Both the position numbers and the translations under genes were made by a program. From assembly GCA_037439425.1 (NCBI GenBank), contig JBBIWA010000058.1, positions 1 to 38,204 of the forward strand: a DNA stretch of 38,204 nt, given 5' to 3'. Below, in pieces: positions 15,817-23,419 of the stretch; within the stretch, counting starts at the first letter, position 1; the number at the start of each line of letters is the position of its first letter. The notes beneath the pieces are model-generated. The model searched no databases. It saw nothing but the letters and a program-made list of their open reading frames with translations, and had not been told where the DNA came from. This stretch comes from JBBIWA01 sp037439425. GTDB lineage: Bacteria; Acidobacteriota; Blastocatellia; RBC074.

Positions 15817-17256
15817 ATGCAGATCAAAAGGACCTCTTCGATGGCGATTGTCATCAGCGTGATTGCCAGCCTGGCAGTAATTACCACCGGCCGTGCTCAC
15901 AGTGATCGAACCACCAAAACTGTGACCTTCAACAAAGACGTGGCGCCGATTATCTTCAGGAGCTGTGCCGAATGCCATCGCCCTGGCGAGGCGGCGCCAA
16001 TGTCGCTTCTGAGTTATCGTGAAGTGCGCCCGTGGGCGAAAGCTATTCGCGAAAAGGTGCTCACCCGCGAGATGCCTCGTTGGGATGCTGACCCGCGCTA
16101 TGGCCACTTTGCCAATGACCGCCGCCTGAGGAAAGAAGAGATTGACACCATTGTTGCCTGGGTGGATCAGGGAGCTCAAGAGGGCGATCCTGCAGATCTG
16201 CCACCCGCGCCAAAGTTCGTTAACGGTTGGACCATTGGTCAACCTGATCTCGTGCTCTCGATGCAAGAGGAATATACGCTCGAAGCGACGGGGCCGGACG
16301 AGTATCAATACTTCGAGATCCCAACCAATTTCACTGAAGACAAATATGTAGAGGCTGTCGAAGCGCGTCCAGGCAATCGCCAGATCGTCCATCACATCAT
16401 CGCCTTCATCCGACCGCCAGACAAAGAGGGGAGACAGCGGCCCAAGCTGAGTCGAGCAGAGATCGAGAAGATGGAAAAGGACTCCCTCCAATACAAAGAA
16501 GGCTTTCTGCGACGGACCAAGATGGATGCGCCGGTTTACGATGACGGCTGCGCGATTCCACCTGAGGAGATGAAGAAGCGGCGCGCCAGCAGCGGCGAAG
16601 GTGGTGAGGGAGAGTGGTTGGTTGGCTATGCTCCTGGTAATATCGTGCAGCCTTGGCCGGCAGGCGTGGTGAAAAAGATTCCCGCTGGTTCAACCATCGT
16701 TTTGCAGGTTCACTACTCGAAAGTGGCTGGTTCGGTGCAGAAGGATCGCTCCAGCGTTGGTCTGATCTTCGCCAAAGGCAAGCCGGAAAAAGAGGTCCAC
16801 ATGCTGGGCGTAGCCAATCCCTACTTCAAGATCCCGCCCGGGGCGGAAAATCACAAGGTGACGGCCTGCTTTACGACCAAAGAGGACCTTCACATCCTCT
16901 CACTGACACCCCATATGCACCTGCGGGGGAAGGATATGCAGATCGAAGCCTTCTATCCAGATGGCCGCAGGGAGGTGTTGCTCAGCGTGCCGACTTACAG
17001 CTTCGCCTGGCAGATCACCTACTCGCTTAAGGAACCGAAGGCGATTCCTAAGGGTACTAAACTGCTGGTCACAGCTCATTACGACAATTCAGCGAAGAAC
17101 AAGTACAATCCCGATCCGGCCAAGCCGGTCCGTTGGGGTGACCCAACCTATGACGAGATGATGATCGGATTTATCGAGTTTACGATTGATAATCAGCACC
17201 TCAAACCCGTCAAGCCTGCTGCCGCAACAGGCGGCAGCGAAGCAGCGCAAAAGTAG
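15817..17256 (+). CDS. exported cytochrome c / PHM-like copper monooxygenase, paralogue 1
   Basis: A 479-residue protein with an N-terminal signal segment (residues 8-27), a single c-type heme site CAECH (50-54) with a conserved downstream Met (MPRW, M86) as likely axial ligand, and a body resembling type II copper, ascorbate-dependent monooxygenases (PHM/DBM). Ligand-like residues occur in PHM order: H192-H193 (VHHIIAF), H299 (LQVHY), H366-M-H368 (TPHMHLRGK) and the Met of YDEMMIGF (448/449), the PHM DEM position. The predicted role is O2-dependent hydroxylation in the periplasm, with heme c in place of ascorbate as electron entry. Residues 205-275 form an insert shared with paralogues 2 and 3 (DAPVYDDGC). 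A leading AAGGAG fixes the start. Substrate unknown. Confidence 0.85.
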   Translation: MQIKRTSSMAIVISVIASLAVITTGRAHSDRTTKTVTFNKDVAPIIFRSCAECHRPGEAAPMSLLSYREVRPWAKAIREKVLTREMPRWDADPRYGHFANDRRLRKEEIDTIVAWVDQGAQEGDPADLPPAPKFVNGWTIGQPDLVLSMQEEYTLEATGPDEYQYFEIPTNFTEDKYVEAVEARPGNRQIVHHIIAFIRPPDKEGRQRPKLSRAEIEKMEKDSLQYKEGFLRRTKMDAPVYDDGCAIPPEEMKKRRASSGEGGEGEWLVGYAPGNIVQPWPAGVVKKIPAGSTIVLQVHYSKVAGSVQKDRSSVGLIFAKGKPEKEVHMLGVANPYFKIPPGAENHKVTACFTTKEDLHILSLTPHMHLRGKDMQIEAFYPDGRREVLLSVPTYSFAWQITYSLKEPKAIPKGTKLLVTAHYDNSAKNKYNPDPAKPVRWGDPTYDEMMIGFIEFTIDNQHLKPVKPAAATGGSEAAQK

Positions 17257-17318
17257 AGCCCTTCAACCGAGAGAGGGACAGCACAGCTGCTCTCTCCTTA
17301 ATTTGAGGCGAGGCCATT

Positions 17319-18749
17319 ATGAAGAGAAAAATTTTCACCCTCCTGGTTGCTGTCACAGTTCTGACAATCTGTTTCTTCGTTTTACCGACAAGCAGCGCTG
17401 ACAGCATTGAGAAGAGCAGCCCCACCTTCAATGAAGTCGCGCCGATCTTTTACAAAAGCTGCGCTGAATGCCATCGGCCGGGCGAAGCAGCGCCGTTTTC
17501 TATCCTGAGCTACAGAGATGCGCGGCCCTGGGCTAAAGCCATTCGCGAGAAGGTCATTACGCGCGAGATGCCGCCCTGGCATGCCGATCCGCATTACGGC
17601 CAATTCGCCAATGATCGCCGTCTGACTCAAGCAGAGGTTGACACTATCGTCGCCTGGGCCGACAGCGGCGCTAGGGAAGGCGACCCGACAAAACTGCCAC
17701 CTGCGCCGAAATTCGTCGAGGGCTGGAGCATCGGCAAGCCGGACGTGATCTTGCACATGCCGGAAGAGTTCACACTCGAAGCCAAAGGGCCTGATGAGTA
17801 TCAGTACTTCGAGATTCCGACTAACTTCAAAGAAGATGTTTACGTGCAGGCTGCCGAAGCGCGTCCAGGCAACCGTCCGGTCGTACACCACATTATTGCC
17901 TTCGTTCAACCACCACCGAAGGGTAGCAAGAAGCAGCCCAAGCTAACCAAGGAAGAGATAGAGAAGCGGCGCGAGAAGATGGAGAAAGAATCTATCCTCT
18001 ATCGCGATGGGTTCCTGATGCGGGTCAAGCCGGATGCGCCAGTTTACGATGATGGCTGCGCGCTGCCGAGCGGCGGCGGCGGCAACCGGCGCGATGGCAC
18101 CGGTCGAGATCAAGATCAGAGTCTGGGCATGCTGCTGTGCGGTTTTGCTCCCGGCATGAATCAAGCCATCTGGCAGCCGGGCACTGTCAAGAAGATTCCG
18201 GCCGGCTCCAAGATCGTCCTCCAAATGCATTACTCCAAGACGACCGGCAAGGTGGAGAAGGACCGTTCAATGATCGGTCTGATCTTCGCCAAGACGCCAC
18301 CTGAGAAACAGGTCTTCACGCGCCCGATTTCTAATACCTACTTCAAGATTCCGCCGGGGGCAGAAAATCACAAGGTGACGGCCTGCTGGACGGCTGATGA
18401 AGACATCCATCTGCTCACGATGATGCCGCATATGCATCTGCGCGGAAAAGCGATGGAGATCAAAGCCTTCTATCCTGATGGCCACTCTGAGATCCTGCTC
18501 AACGTGCCCAACTACAGCTTCTCGTGGCAGACGGTCTATTACTTGAAAGAGCCGAAGGCGATTCCGAAGGGAACCAAGCTGATGGTGACGGGCTACTTCG
18601 ATAACTCGGCGAAGAACAAGTACAACCCGGATCCGACCGTCGCGGTGCGCTTCGGCGAGCCAACTTACGACGATATGATGATCGGCTGGATTGACTACAC
18701 AGTGGACAAGCAATCGTTGAAGCCAGCCGCTGTGTCGGCTCAGAAGTAG
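17319..18749 (+). CDS. exported cytochrome c / PHM-like copper monooxygenase, paralogue 2
   Basis: 476 residues, starting 62 bases after paralogue 1 and its closest relative here, so a tandem duplicate probably on the same transcript. Signal segment at residues 5-27; heme site CAECH at 48-52 with MPPWHADP following; copper ligands H190-H191 (VHHIIAF), H304 (LQMHY), H371-M-H373 (MPHMHLRGK) and the Met of DDMMIGW (453/454). It carries the DAPVYDDGC insert, extended by a Gly-rich loop (SGGGGNRRDG) that differs from paralogue 1 and may be where the two copies diverge in surface or substrate contact. GAGGCGAGG precedes the ATG. Confidence 0.85.
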   Translation: MKRKIFTLLVAVTVLTICFFVLPTSSADSIEKSSPTFNEVAPIFYKSCAECHRPGEAAPFSILSYRDARPWAKAIREKVITREMPPWHADPHYGQFANDRRLTQAEVDTIVAWADSGAREGDPTKLPPAPKFVEGWSIGKPDVILHMPEEFTLEAKGPDEYQYFEIPTNFKEDVYVQAAEARPGNRPVVHHIIAFVQPPPKGSKKQPKLTKEEIEKRREKMEKESILYRDGFLMRVKPDAPVYDDGCALPSGGGGNRRDGTGRDQDQSLGMLLCGFAPGMNQAIWQPGTVKKIPAGSKIVLQMHYSKTTGKVEKDRSMIGLIFAKTPPEKQVFTRPISNTYFKIPPGAENHKVTACWTADEDIHLLTMMPHMHLRGKAMEIKAFYPDGHSEILLNVPNYSFSWQTVYYLKEPKAIPKGTKLMVTGYFDNSAKNKYNPDPTVAVRFGEPTYDDMMIGWIDYTVDKQSLKPAAVSAQK

Positions 18750-18771
18750 CAACCAAACAGCAAGATGATAC

Positions 18772-18803
18772 GCGCCTCGCTTCTCCTGCAAGGAGCGAGG
18801 CGC
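18772..18803 (+). terminator. hairpin after paralogue 2
   Basis: GCGCCTCGCT pairs perfectly with AGCGAGGCGC around TCTCCTGCAAGG, 23 bases after the stop. There is no T-tract, so it may be a processing or stability hairpin, or a weak terminator separating paralogues 1-2 from the next genes. Confidence 0.5.
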
Positions 18804-18841
18804 ATACTGGCAATGCGGGGGGACTCAAGCCGGAGGAGGCT

Positions 18842-19111
18842 ATGAAAAAGTCACGAACAATCACGAAAGTTCGTTCGGAGCGCAATTCCTCTAATGTTTT
18901 TCCGCTCGCGGTGGCGGTGGGCCTCATGGCCTTCTTCATTACGGGTGAGGTGGCCGGCGGAGTGACAGCCGTGCAAGGCTTCTTCGTCGGAATGCTCGCA
19001 GTCCTCTTTTTGTATGTGCTCGCAGGAATGCTGGACAGCCACCGGGCAGGTGTGGCCGAACGAACGCTTAGCCTCCCAAGCGAACGCTCAGCATCCCAAG
19101 GGAGATCTTGA
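18842..19111 (+). CDS. small inner-membrane protein of unknown function
   Basis: 89 residues with an excellent ribosome-binding site (GGAGGAGG, three bases before the ATG). A basic N-terminus is followed by two probable transmembrane stretches, about residues 20-37 (VFPLAVAVGLMAFFITGE) and 43-62 (AVQGFFVGMLAVLFLYVLAG). The short tail is encoded by a 20-bp tandem repeat. I do not recognise a family. Its position between two monooxygenase genes on the same strand suggests an accessory membrane role, for example anchoring or electron entry, but nothing in the sequence proves it. Confidence 0.6.
   Translation: MKKSRTITKVRSERNSSNVFPLAVAVGLMAFFITGEVAGGVTAVQGFFVGMLAVLFLYVLAGMLDSHRAGVAERTLSLPSERSASQGRS
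19061..19100 (+). repeat. 20-bp tandem repeat, two units
   Basis: Units 19061-19080 and 19081-19100 share 18 of 20 bases (consensus CGAACGCTYAGCMTCCCAAG). They form the 3' end of the small membrane protein gene. Confidence 0.7.
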
Positions 19112-19186
19112 TCACGCAGGCGGCGACTCACAAGGGGGTGACCATTCAGATTCACGTGAACAAAACCAAACACTGAATCCAACCGA

Positions 19187-19666
19187 ATGGATGAACTCAA
19201 AAAGATTCTCGAACAAGCAGCTACTCCGGCAGACGTGGCGACAGTCCTGATCGATGGCACGGCGGGCTTCGTGCTTGACGCTGGACTCAACTTTGTCGGA
19301 TTTTTAGAGCCAGGCTATGTGGGGGTAGTAGCCGCCTCTGGGGCGTTAGGCTTGAAAAAAGCCATCGAGGCCGGTCTAGCGAAACGGCGCGAGCAAAAGG
19401 CGCAGGAGCAAAAGCACGAGAAGGAAAAAAAGCGGGCCGCAGAACTTCAGTCACTACTGAGCAAGGATGAACGTTACCAACCGCTTGCTTGGCGGCTGAG
19501 GCGTGATATTGAACTTTTTGAGCTGAACATCATAAATGTTGATGACCTCAAAGCCAGCGTTGACGAAGTTACTAAAGCCTATCGTGACCTTTCCGAGCCT
19601 GGGACGTGGCGTGTTGGAAGCCAAAGCGCTCGGCCCTCACCTCCAACGTGCGGATGGAGTTTCATT
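19187..19666 (+). CDS. uncharacterised 160-codon ORF reading in frame, without a stop, into monooxygenase paralogue 3
   Basis: The frame opens at ATG 19187 (no good ribosome-binding site) and continues without a stop into the next gene, giving a nominal 630-residue fusion ending at 21079. Residues 1-27 are helical. Residues 28-62 are Gly/Ala/Val-rich and hydrophobic (FVGFLEPGYVGVVAASGALG), possibly membrane-interacting. Residues 66-88 are highly charged and coiled-coil-like (KRREQKAQEQKHEKEKKRAA), followed by a helical region to about 138. Residues 139-160 look like translated intergenic DNA. I recognise no family. The downstream protein has its own signal peptide at residue 161 onward, so a true fusion is unlikely. 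More probably this gene has lost its stop codon or 3' end. Confidence 0.45.
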
Positions 19667-21079
19667 ATGAAGAAGGTGTTGTTCACGTCATTGGTTATTA
19701 CGGCATTCCTCTCCGCCCGTCTATTCCTGCTGCCATCAATCAGCGCCAGTGCCGGCAAAGCAGGCAAGACTATCACCTTCACTAAGGATGTCGCGCCGAT
19801 CTTCTATCGCCACTGTGTCCGGTGTCATCGGCCCGATGATATAGCGCCGATGTCGCTTTTGACTTACAAAGAGGCGCGCCCGTGGGCCAAGGCGATTCGG
19901 GAAAAAGTGGCGACGCGCCAGATGCCGCCCTGGCACGCCGATCCGCGCTACGGCGAGTTTTTGAACGATCCGAGCCTCTCTCAAAATGAGATTGAGACTA
20001 TCCTGGCCTGGGTGGATCAGGGCGCAAAAGAGGGCAGTCCTGGCGACCTGCCACCTCCACCCGATTTCTCCGAGGCTTGGGAGATCGGCAAACCCGATCT
20101 GGTGCTGGCGATGCCGCAAGAGCACACCATTGGAGCGTCGGGCGCTGATGACTACATATATTTTCGTGTCCCGACCAATTTCACCGAAGACCGGTGGGTG
20201 CAGGCCGTAGAATTTCGCCCCGGCAACAAACGAGTCGTGCATCACGCTGCTGTCTTTATTGAAACACCCGCGATGCTGGAGGTCGCCCGCAACATCGCGC
20301 GGCGCAGCGGCCATTCGTTAGATGCCACAGTGCCTTCGGTCTTTGAAGCCAGCGCTGGTTCGATTTTTCGCAAAGAAGGCACCGTCAGACGTGTTCGCGC
20401 GGATGCGCCAGTGATTGATGATGGTTGCAGTGCATCTGGCGGCGGCGGCCTTAGCAGTCAGGCCGGTCCAGCCCTGCTGTGCGTCTACGCGCCGGGCAGA
20501 AATGCCGATATCTGGCCAGCCAGGACGGCCAAACGCATTCCAGCAGGATCAAACCTGATCTTTCAGATGCATTACGCGAAGACCACTGGTAAGCCGGAAA
20601 AGGATCGCACCAGCATCGGCCTGCTGTTTGCTAGAGCGCCGGTTGAGAAAATGATCGAATCGCGCGATGTGACCAATTTCTTCTTTCAGATTCCGCCCGG
20701 CGCAGACAATCACCAGGCTACGGCCTGTTACACCTTCACCCGCGATGTGCAACTGGTCAACTACATGCCGCATATGCACGTGCGCGGCAAAGATATGAAG
20801 TACGAGGTCATCTACCCAGATGGCCGTCGCGAAACCTTGCTCTGGGTCAGCAGATATAACTTCAACTGGCAGACGCTTTACAAACTGAAGAAGCCAGTGC
20901 CGATCCCCAAGGGAACCAGACTGGTCGTAACGGCGCATTTCGATAACTCAGCGAAGAATAAACTTAATCCTGACCCGAGCAAGACCGTAAGGTTTGGCGA
21001 GCCGACTTACGACGAGATGCTGGTCGGCTTCGTGGACTATATCACGGACAAACCGAAGCAACAGGTTTTGTCAAAATAA
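19667..21079 (+). CDS. exported cytochrome c / PHM-like copper monooxygenase, paralogue 3
   Basis: 470 residues from the internal ATG at 19667, which has GGAG nine bases upstream and opens a clear signal peptide (MKKVLFTSLVITAFLSARLF), as in the other paralogues. The frame extends upstream to 19187, but a signal peptide buried at residue 161 would not work. Heme site CVRCH (50-54), MPPWHADP, then copper ligands H192-H193 (VHHAAVF), H302 (FQMHY), H369-M-H371 (MPHMHVRGK) and Met in YDEMLVGF. It carries the long insert with DAPVIDDGC, placing it with paralogues 1 and 2, although its heme flank (RPDD) and central region diverge. All expected ligands are present, so it is probably active. Confidence 0.83.
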   Translation: MKKVLFTSLVITAFLSARLFLLPSISASAGKAGKTITFTKDVAPIFYRHCVRCHRPDDIAPMSLLTYKEARPWAKAIREKVATRQMPPWHADPRYGEFLNDPSLSQNEIETILAWVDQGAKEGSPGDLPPPPDFSEAWEIGKPDLVLAMPQEHTIGASGADDYIYFRVPTNFTEDRWVQAVEFRPGNKRVVHHAAVFIETPAMLEVARNIARRSGHSLDATVPSVFEASAGSIFRKEGTVRRVRADAPVIDDGCSASGGGGLSSQAGPALLCVYAPGRNADIWPARTAKRIPAGSNLIFQMHYAKTTGKPEKDRTSIGLLFARAPVEKMIESRDVTNFFFQIPPGADNHQATACYTFTRDVQLVNYMPHMHVRGKDMKYEVIYPDGRRETLLWVSRYNFNWQTLYKLKKPVPIPKGTRLVVTAHFDNSAKNKLNPDPSKTVRFGEPTYDEMLVGFVDYITDKPKQQVLSK

Positions 21080-21140
21080 TCTGGCAGCAAGATTCATCTG
21101 AGCCTACGGGTTAGCGATCTTTAGTGCGGCGCGACAGTCT

Positions 21141-21427
21141 GTGTTTGAGATCAAGCTCACGGATGAAGCCAAAGTAGATTGGCGCTACTTTACCAAGGCG
21201 CAGCAAACGGGTCTTCTTGGTGAGAGCGAGAACCAGTTGCGCCATCAGCCCGCGGTGGAGACAAAAAAACGTAAGAAGCTCCGTGACACTCATCGCGCCA
21301 GTTATGGACTCCGCATCAGGGCTGTGCGATTATTCCATATGCCGCGGAGAGCGTCGTAGATATTGTCGCTGTCGGCTGGAAAGAACATAATGAATTGCTT
21401 ATCAAAGGCAAGAAGGTGAAGATATGA
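21141..21427 (+). pseudogene. frameshifted RelE/ParE-type toxin gene
   Basis: From GTG 21141 the frame reads like a RelE-superfamily toxin (FEIKLTDEAKVDWRYFTKAQ, then NQLRHQP, RKKLRD, YGLRIRAVRLF) but hits a stop at 21359. The missing end continues in another frame (about 21340-21427) as YAAESVVDIVAVGWKEHNEL followed by LIKGKKVKI, the usual toxin C-terminus. One indel near 21335-21345 therefore breaks the gene. Its end overlaps the next start codon (ATGA), the tight coupling expected for a toxin-antitoxin operon. mRNA-interferase activity would be lost unless the shift is bypassed. Confidence 0.7.
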
Positions 21428-21667
21428 AAACGATTGAGTTAACCGCCGACGCGCCAACCTTACAGGAACTGAGTGAGCTGGCTGAGCAGGAGACCGTCAT
21501 TCTCGAAACAGCACAAAGCAACCAGTTTCTGCCGGCAGAACTTGATGAGTTTGAACTCGAAGTCGGGCTGCTCAAAAACAGCATTCACGGCTTTTCTGGG
21601 TGAGCGCTCGAAGGAGCGCGCGACAACCTCGATCGAGGAGCTGAGGAAAGAATGGGGCCTGAGTTGA
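21424..21667 (+). pseudogene. frameshifted antitoxin gene partnered with the RelE/ParE-type toxin
   Basis: ATG 21424 overlaps the toxin stop. The first part (MKTIELTADAPTLQELSELA, later DEFELEVGLLKNS) resembles Phd-like antitoxins and stops at 21603 in its own frame. A +1 shift near 21585 restores a typical C-terminus, FTAFLGERSKERATTSIEEL followed by RKEWGLS, ending at 21667. The extra base in AGCATTC is the simplest cause. Both partners are broken, consistent with a decaying module between two monooxygenase genes. Confidence 0.65.
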
Positions 21668-21728
21668 TAGCCCTCAGAGCGAGAAGGGAGCGCCAGTCGT
21701 GACCTTATTCCATACCAGAGGTGATGAG

Positions 21729-22982
21729 ATGATGAGAAGAATAATGATGACCGCCACCGTTATCGTTTTCCTGGCAGCGCTCTGTTTTCTCCTACTGCCT
21801 ACAAGTAGTGCAAGCGAAGCAGAGAAGACGGCTGGGATGGTTACCTTTACCAAGGATGTGGCGCCGATTTTTTACAAGCGTTGCGTCGAATGCCACCGGC
21901 CCGGCGAGGTGGCACCAATGTCGCTTTTGACTTACAAAGACGTGCGGCCTTGGGCCAAAGCGATCCGCGAGAAAGTGGCTACCAAAGAGATGCCACCCTG
22001 GCATGCCGATCCCAATCACGGAGAGTGGCGCAATGATCGTCGCTTGACCCAGCAAGAGATAGACACCATCCTCGCCTGGGTGGATCAAGGAGCCAGAGAA
22101 GGTGATCCAAGGCATCTGCCCACGCCACCGAAGTTCGTCGAAGGTTGGAGCATTGGCCAGCCGGATGAGACCTTCTCGATTCCAGAACAGACGATCCCGG
22201 CTGATGGTGTGATCCCGTACAAATACTTCACCGTCCCGACCAACTTCACAGAGGATCGCTGGATCACAGCAGCTGAGATTCGCAGCACAGGTCGCGATGT
22301 CGTTCATCACGTGATCGTCTTCGTTCAGGAGCCTGGCAGCGCCGGTGGCGTGAACGGTAAACTGCTGACGGGCACTGCGCCGGGCGAACAGCCGGCGGTC
22401 TTCTCACCCGGCTACGGCAAGAAGATTCCGGCTGGCTCTAACCTCGTCTTCCAGATGCACTACACTCCGAGTGGCAAGCCGGCGAAGGATATTACGACCG
22501 TGGGGCTGATTTACGCCAAAGAGCCAGTCAAATATGAAGTGCTGACGCGCCCGATCCTTCAAGCCTCGTTTGAGATTCCGCCCGGACATCCCAATTACGA
22601 GGTCAGATCGAGATACACTTTCACCCAGGATGCGCGCATCACGAGCTTCATGCCGCACATGCACCTGCGCGGCAAAGATTTCTTATACAAGGCAATCTTC
22701 CCCGATGGGACGGAGCGTATTCTCCTTTCGGTTCCCAGGTACGATTTCAACTGGCAGACCTACTACGTCCCCAAGGAACCGATAGCCATTCCCAAGGGCA
22801 CGCGGATCGAGTGCATCGCCCACTTTGACAACTCGACCAATAATAAATACAACCCGGACCCGAGCAAGCCAGTTCGCTGGGGTGACCAAACCTGGGAGGA
22901 GATGATGATCGGCTGGATCAGCTATCACCTCGATACTCCAGCGCCAGCAGCAACTGCCACTGGCCCGGGCAGTGAGAAATGA
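21729..22982 (+). CDS. exported cytochrome c / PHM-like copper monooxygenase, paralogue 4 (short form)
   Basis: 417 residues from ATG 21729, which follows AGAGGTGATGAG; the in-frame ATG at 21699 would put ten polar residues before the signal peptide. Heme site CVECH (52-56), MPPWHADP, then copper ligands H193-H194 (VHHVIVF), H244 (FQMHYTP), H310-M-H312 (MPHMHLRGK) and Met in EEMMIGW. It lacks the ~55-residue insert of paralogues 1-3: the HH block passes quickly to TAPGEQPAVF. With paralogue 6 it forms a short subfamily sharing IPADGV, APGEQP and QMHYTP. Its predicted reaction is copper hydroxylation in the periplasm with electrons through heme c. Confidence 0.85.
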   Translation: MMRRIMMTATVIVFLAALCFLLLPTSSASEAEKTAGMVTFTKDVAPIFYKRCVECHRPGEVAPMSLLTYKDVRPWAKAIREKVATKEMPPWHADPNHGEWRNDRRLTQQEIDTILAWVDQGAREGDPRHLPTPPKFVEGWSIGQPDETFSIPEQTIPADGVIPYKYFTVPTNFTEDRWITAAEIRSTGRDVVHHVIVFVQEPGSAGGVNGKLLTGTAPGEQPAVFSPGYGKKIPAGSNLVFQMHYTPSGKPAKDITTVGLIYAKEPVKYEVLTRPILQASFEIPPGHPNYEVRSRYTFTQDARITSFMPHMHLRGKDFLYKAIFPDGTERILLSVPRYDFNWQTYYVPKEPIAIPKGTRIECIAHFDNSTNNKYNPDPSKPVRWGDQTWEEMMIGWISYHLDTPAPAATATGPGSEK

Positions 22983-23419
22983 GCCGGAAGCCTACTAGAC
23001 CAATGTTTGAAGCTCCAATCTGGCCACAAGCCTGGCGCAGGTAATGTGAAGGGTTGATCGGTTAAAGAAGCAGTGGCATTGATTGGGGAAGCCTATCGCG
23101 CTCTTGCAAAAGAGTCCCTTCAAGGGAGAGAAACTGTCTGAGAGAGACTAGAAATTTCTTTGACATGAAGCGGTGCGATCTTAATACCTCACCTGGAGTC
23201 ACACGGCTGCGAGTTGCTCCGCGAAGGCGCCGAGCACAGCGTCTACTAGCGCAGCTCAAAAAACCTCAACTGCGCCAGACGGAGAGAAATGTTGCTAGCA
23301 CAGAAGATCTGTTGTGACCTATAAATCTCTGAGCTGCGGAAGAATTGACTCGATATTTACATCGCTTGTATTTTGTCCCTAATATTTGCTCTCACGAACG
23401 AGAAGCCTAATTTCGCCCT
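22983..23419. other. intergenic stretch between paralogues 4 and 5
   Basis: No convincing gene; a minus-strand frame at 23062-23259 lacks a ribosome-binding site. It contains the promoter-like site at 23345, suggesting paralogue 5 is transcribed separately. Confidence 0.45.
23345..23374 (+). promoter_or_regulatory. candidate sigma70-type promoter of paralogue 5
   Basis: TTGACT, 18-base spacer, TATTTT, located 45 bases before the ATG at 23420 in an AT-rich patch. One of the clearer promoter-like sites in the window. Confidence 0.45.

Noticed and set aside
21699..21728. Upstream ATG at 21699 as start of paralogue 4
   Set aside because: It adds a polar ten-residue leader before the signal peptide, while 21729 has its own ribosome-binding site.
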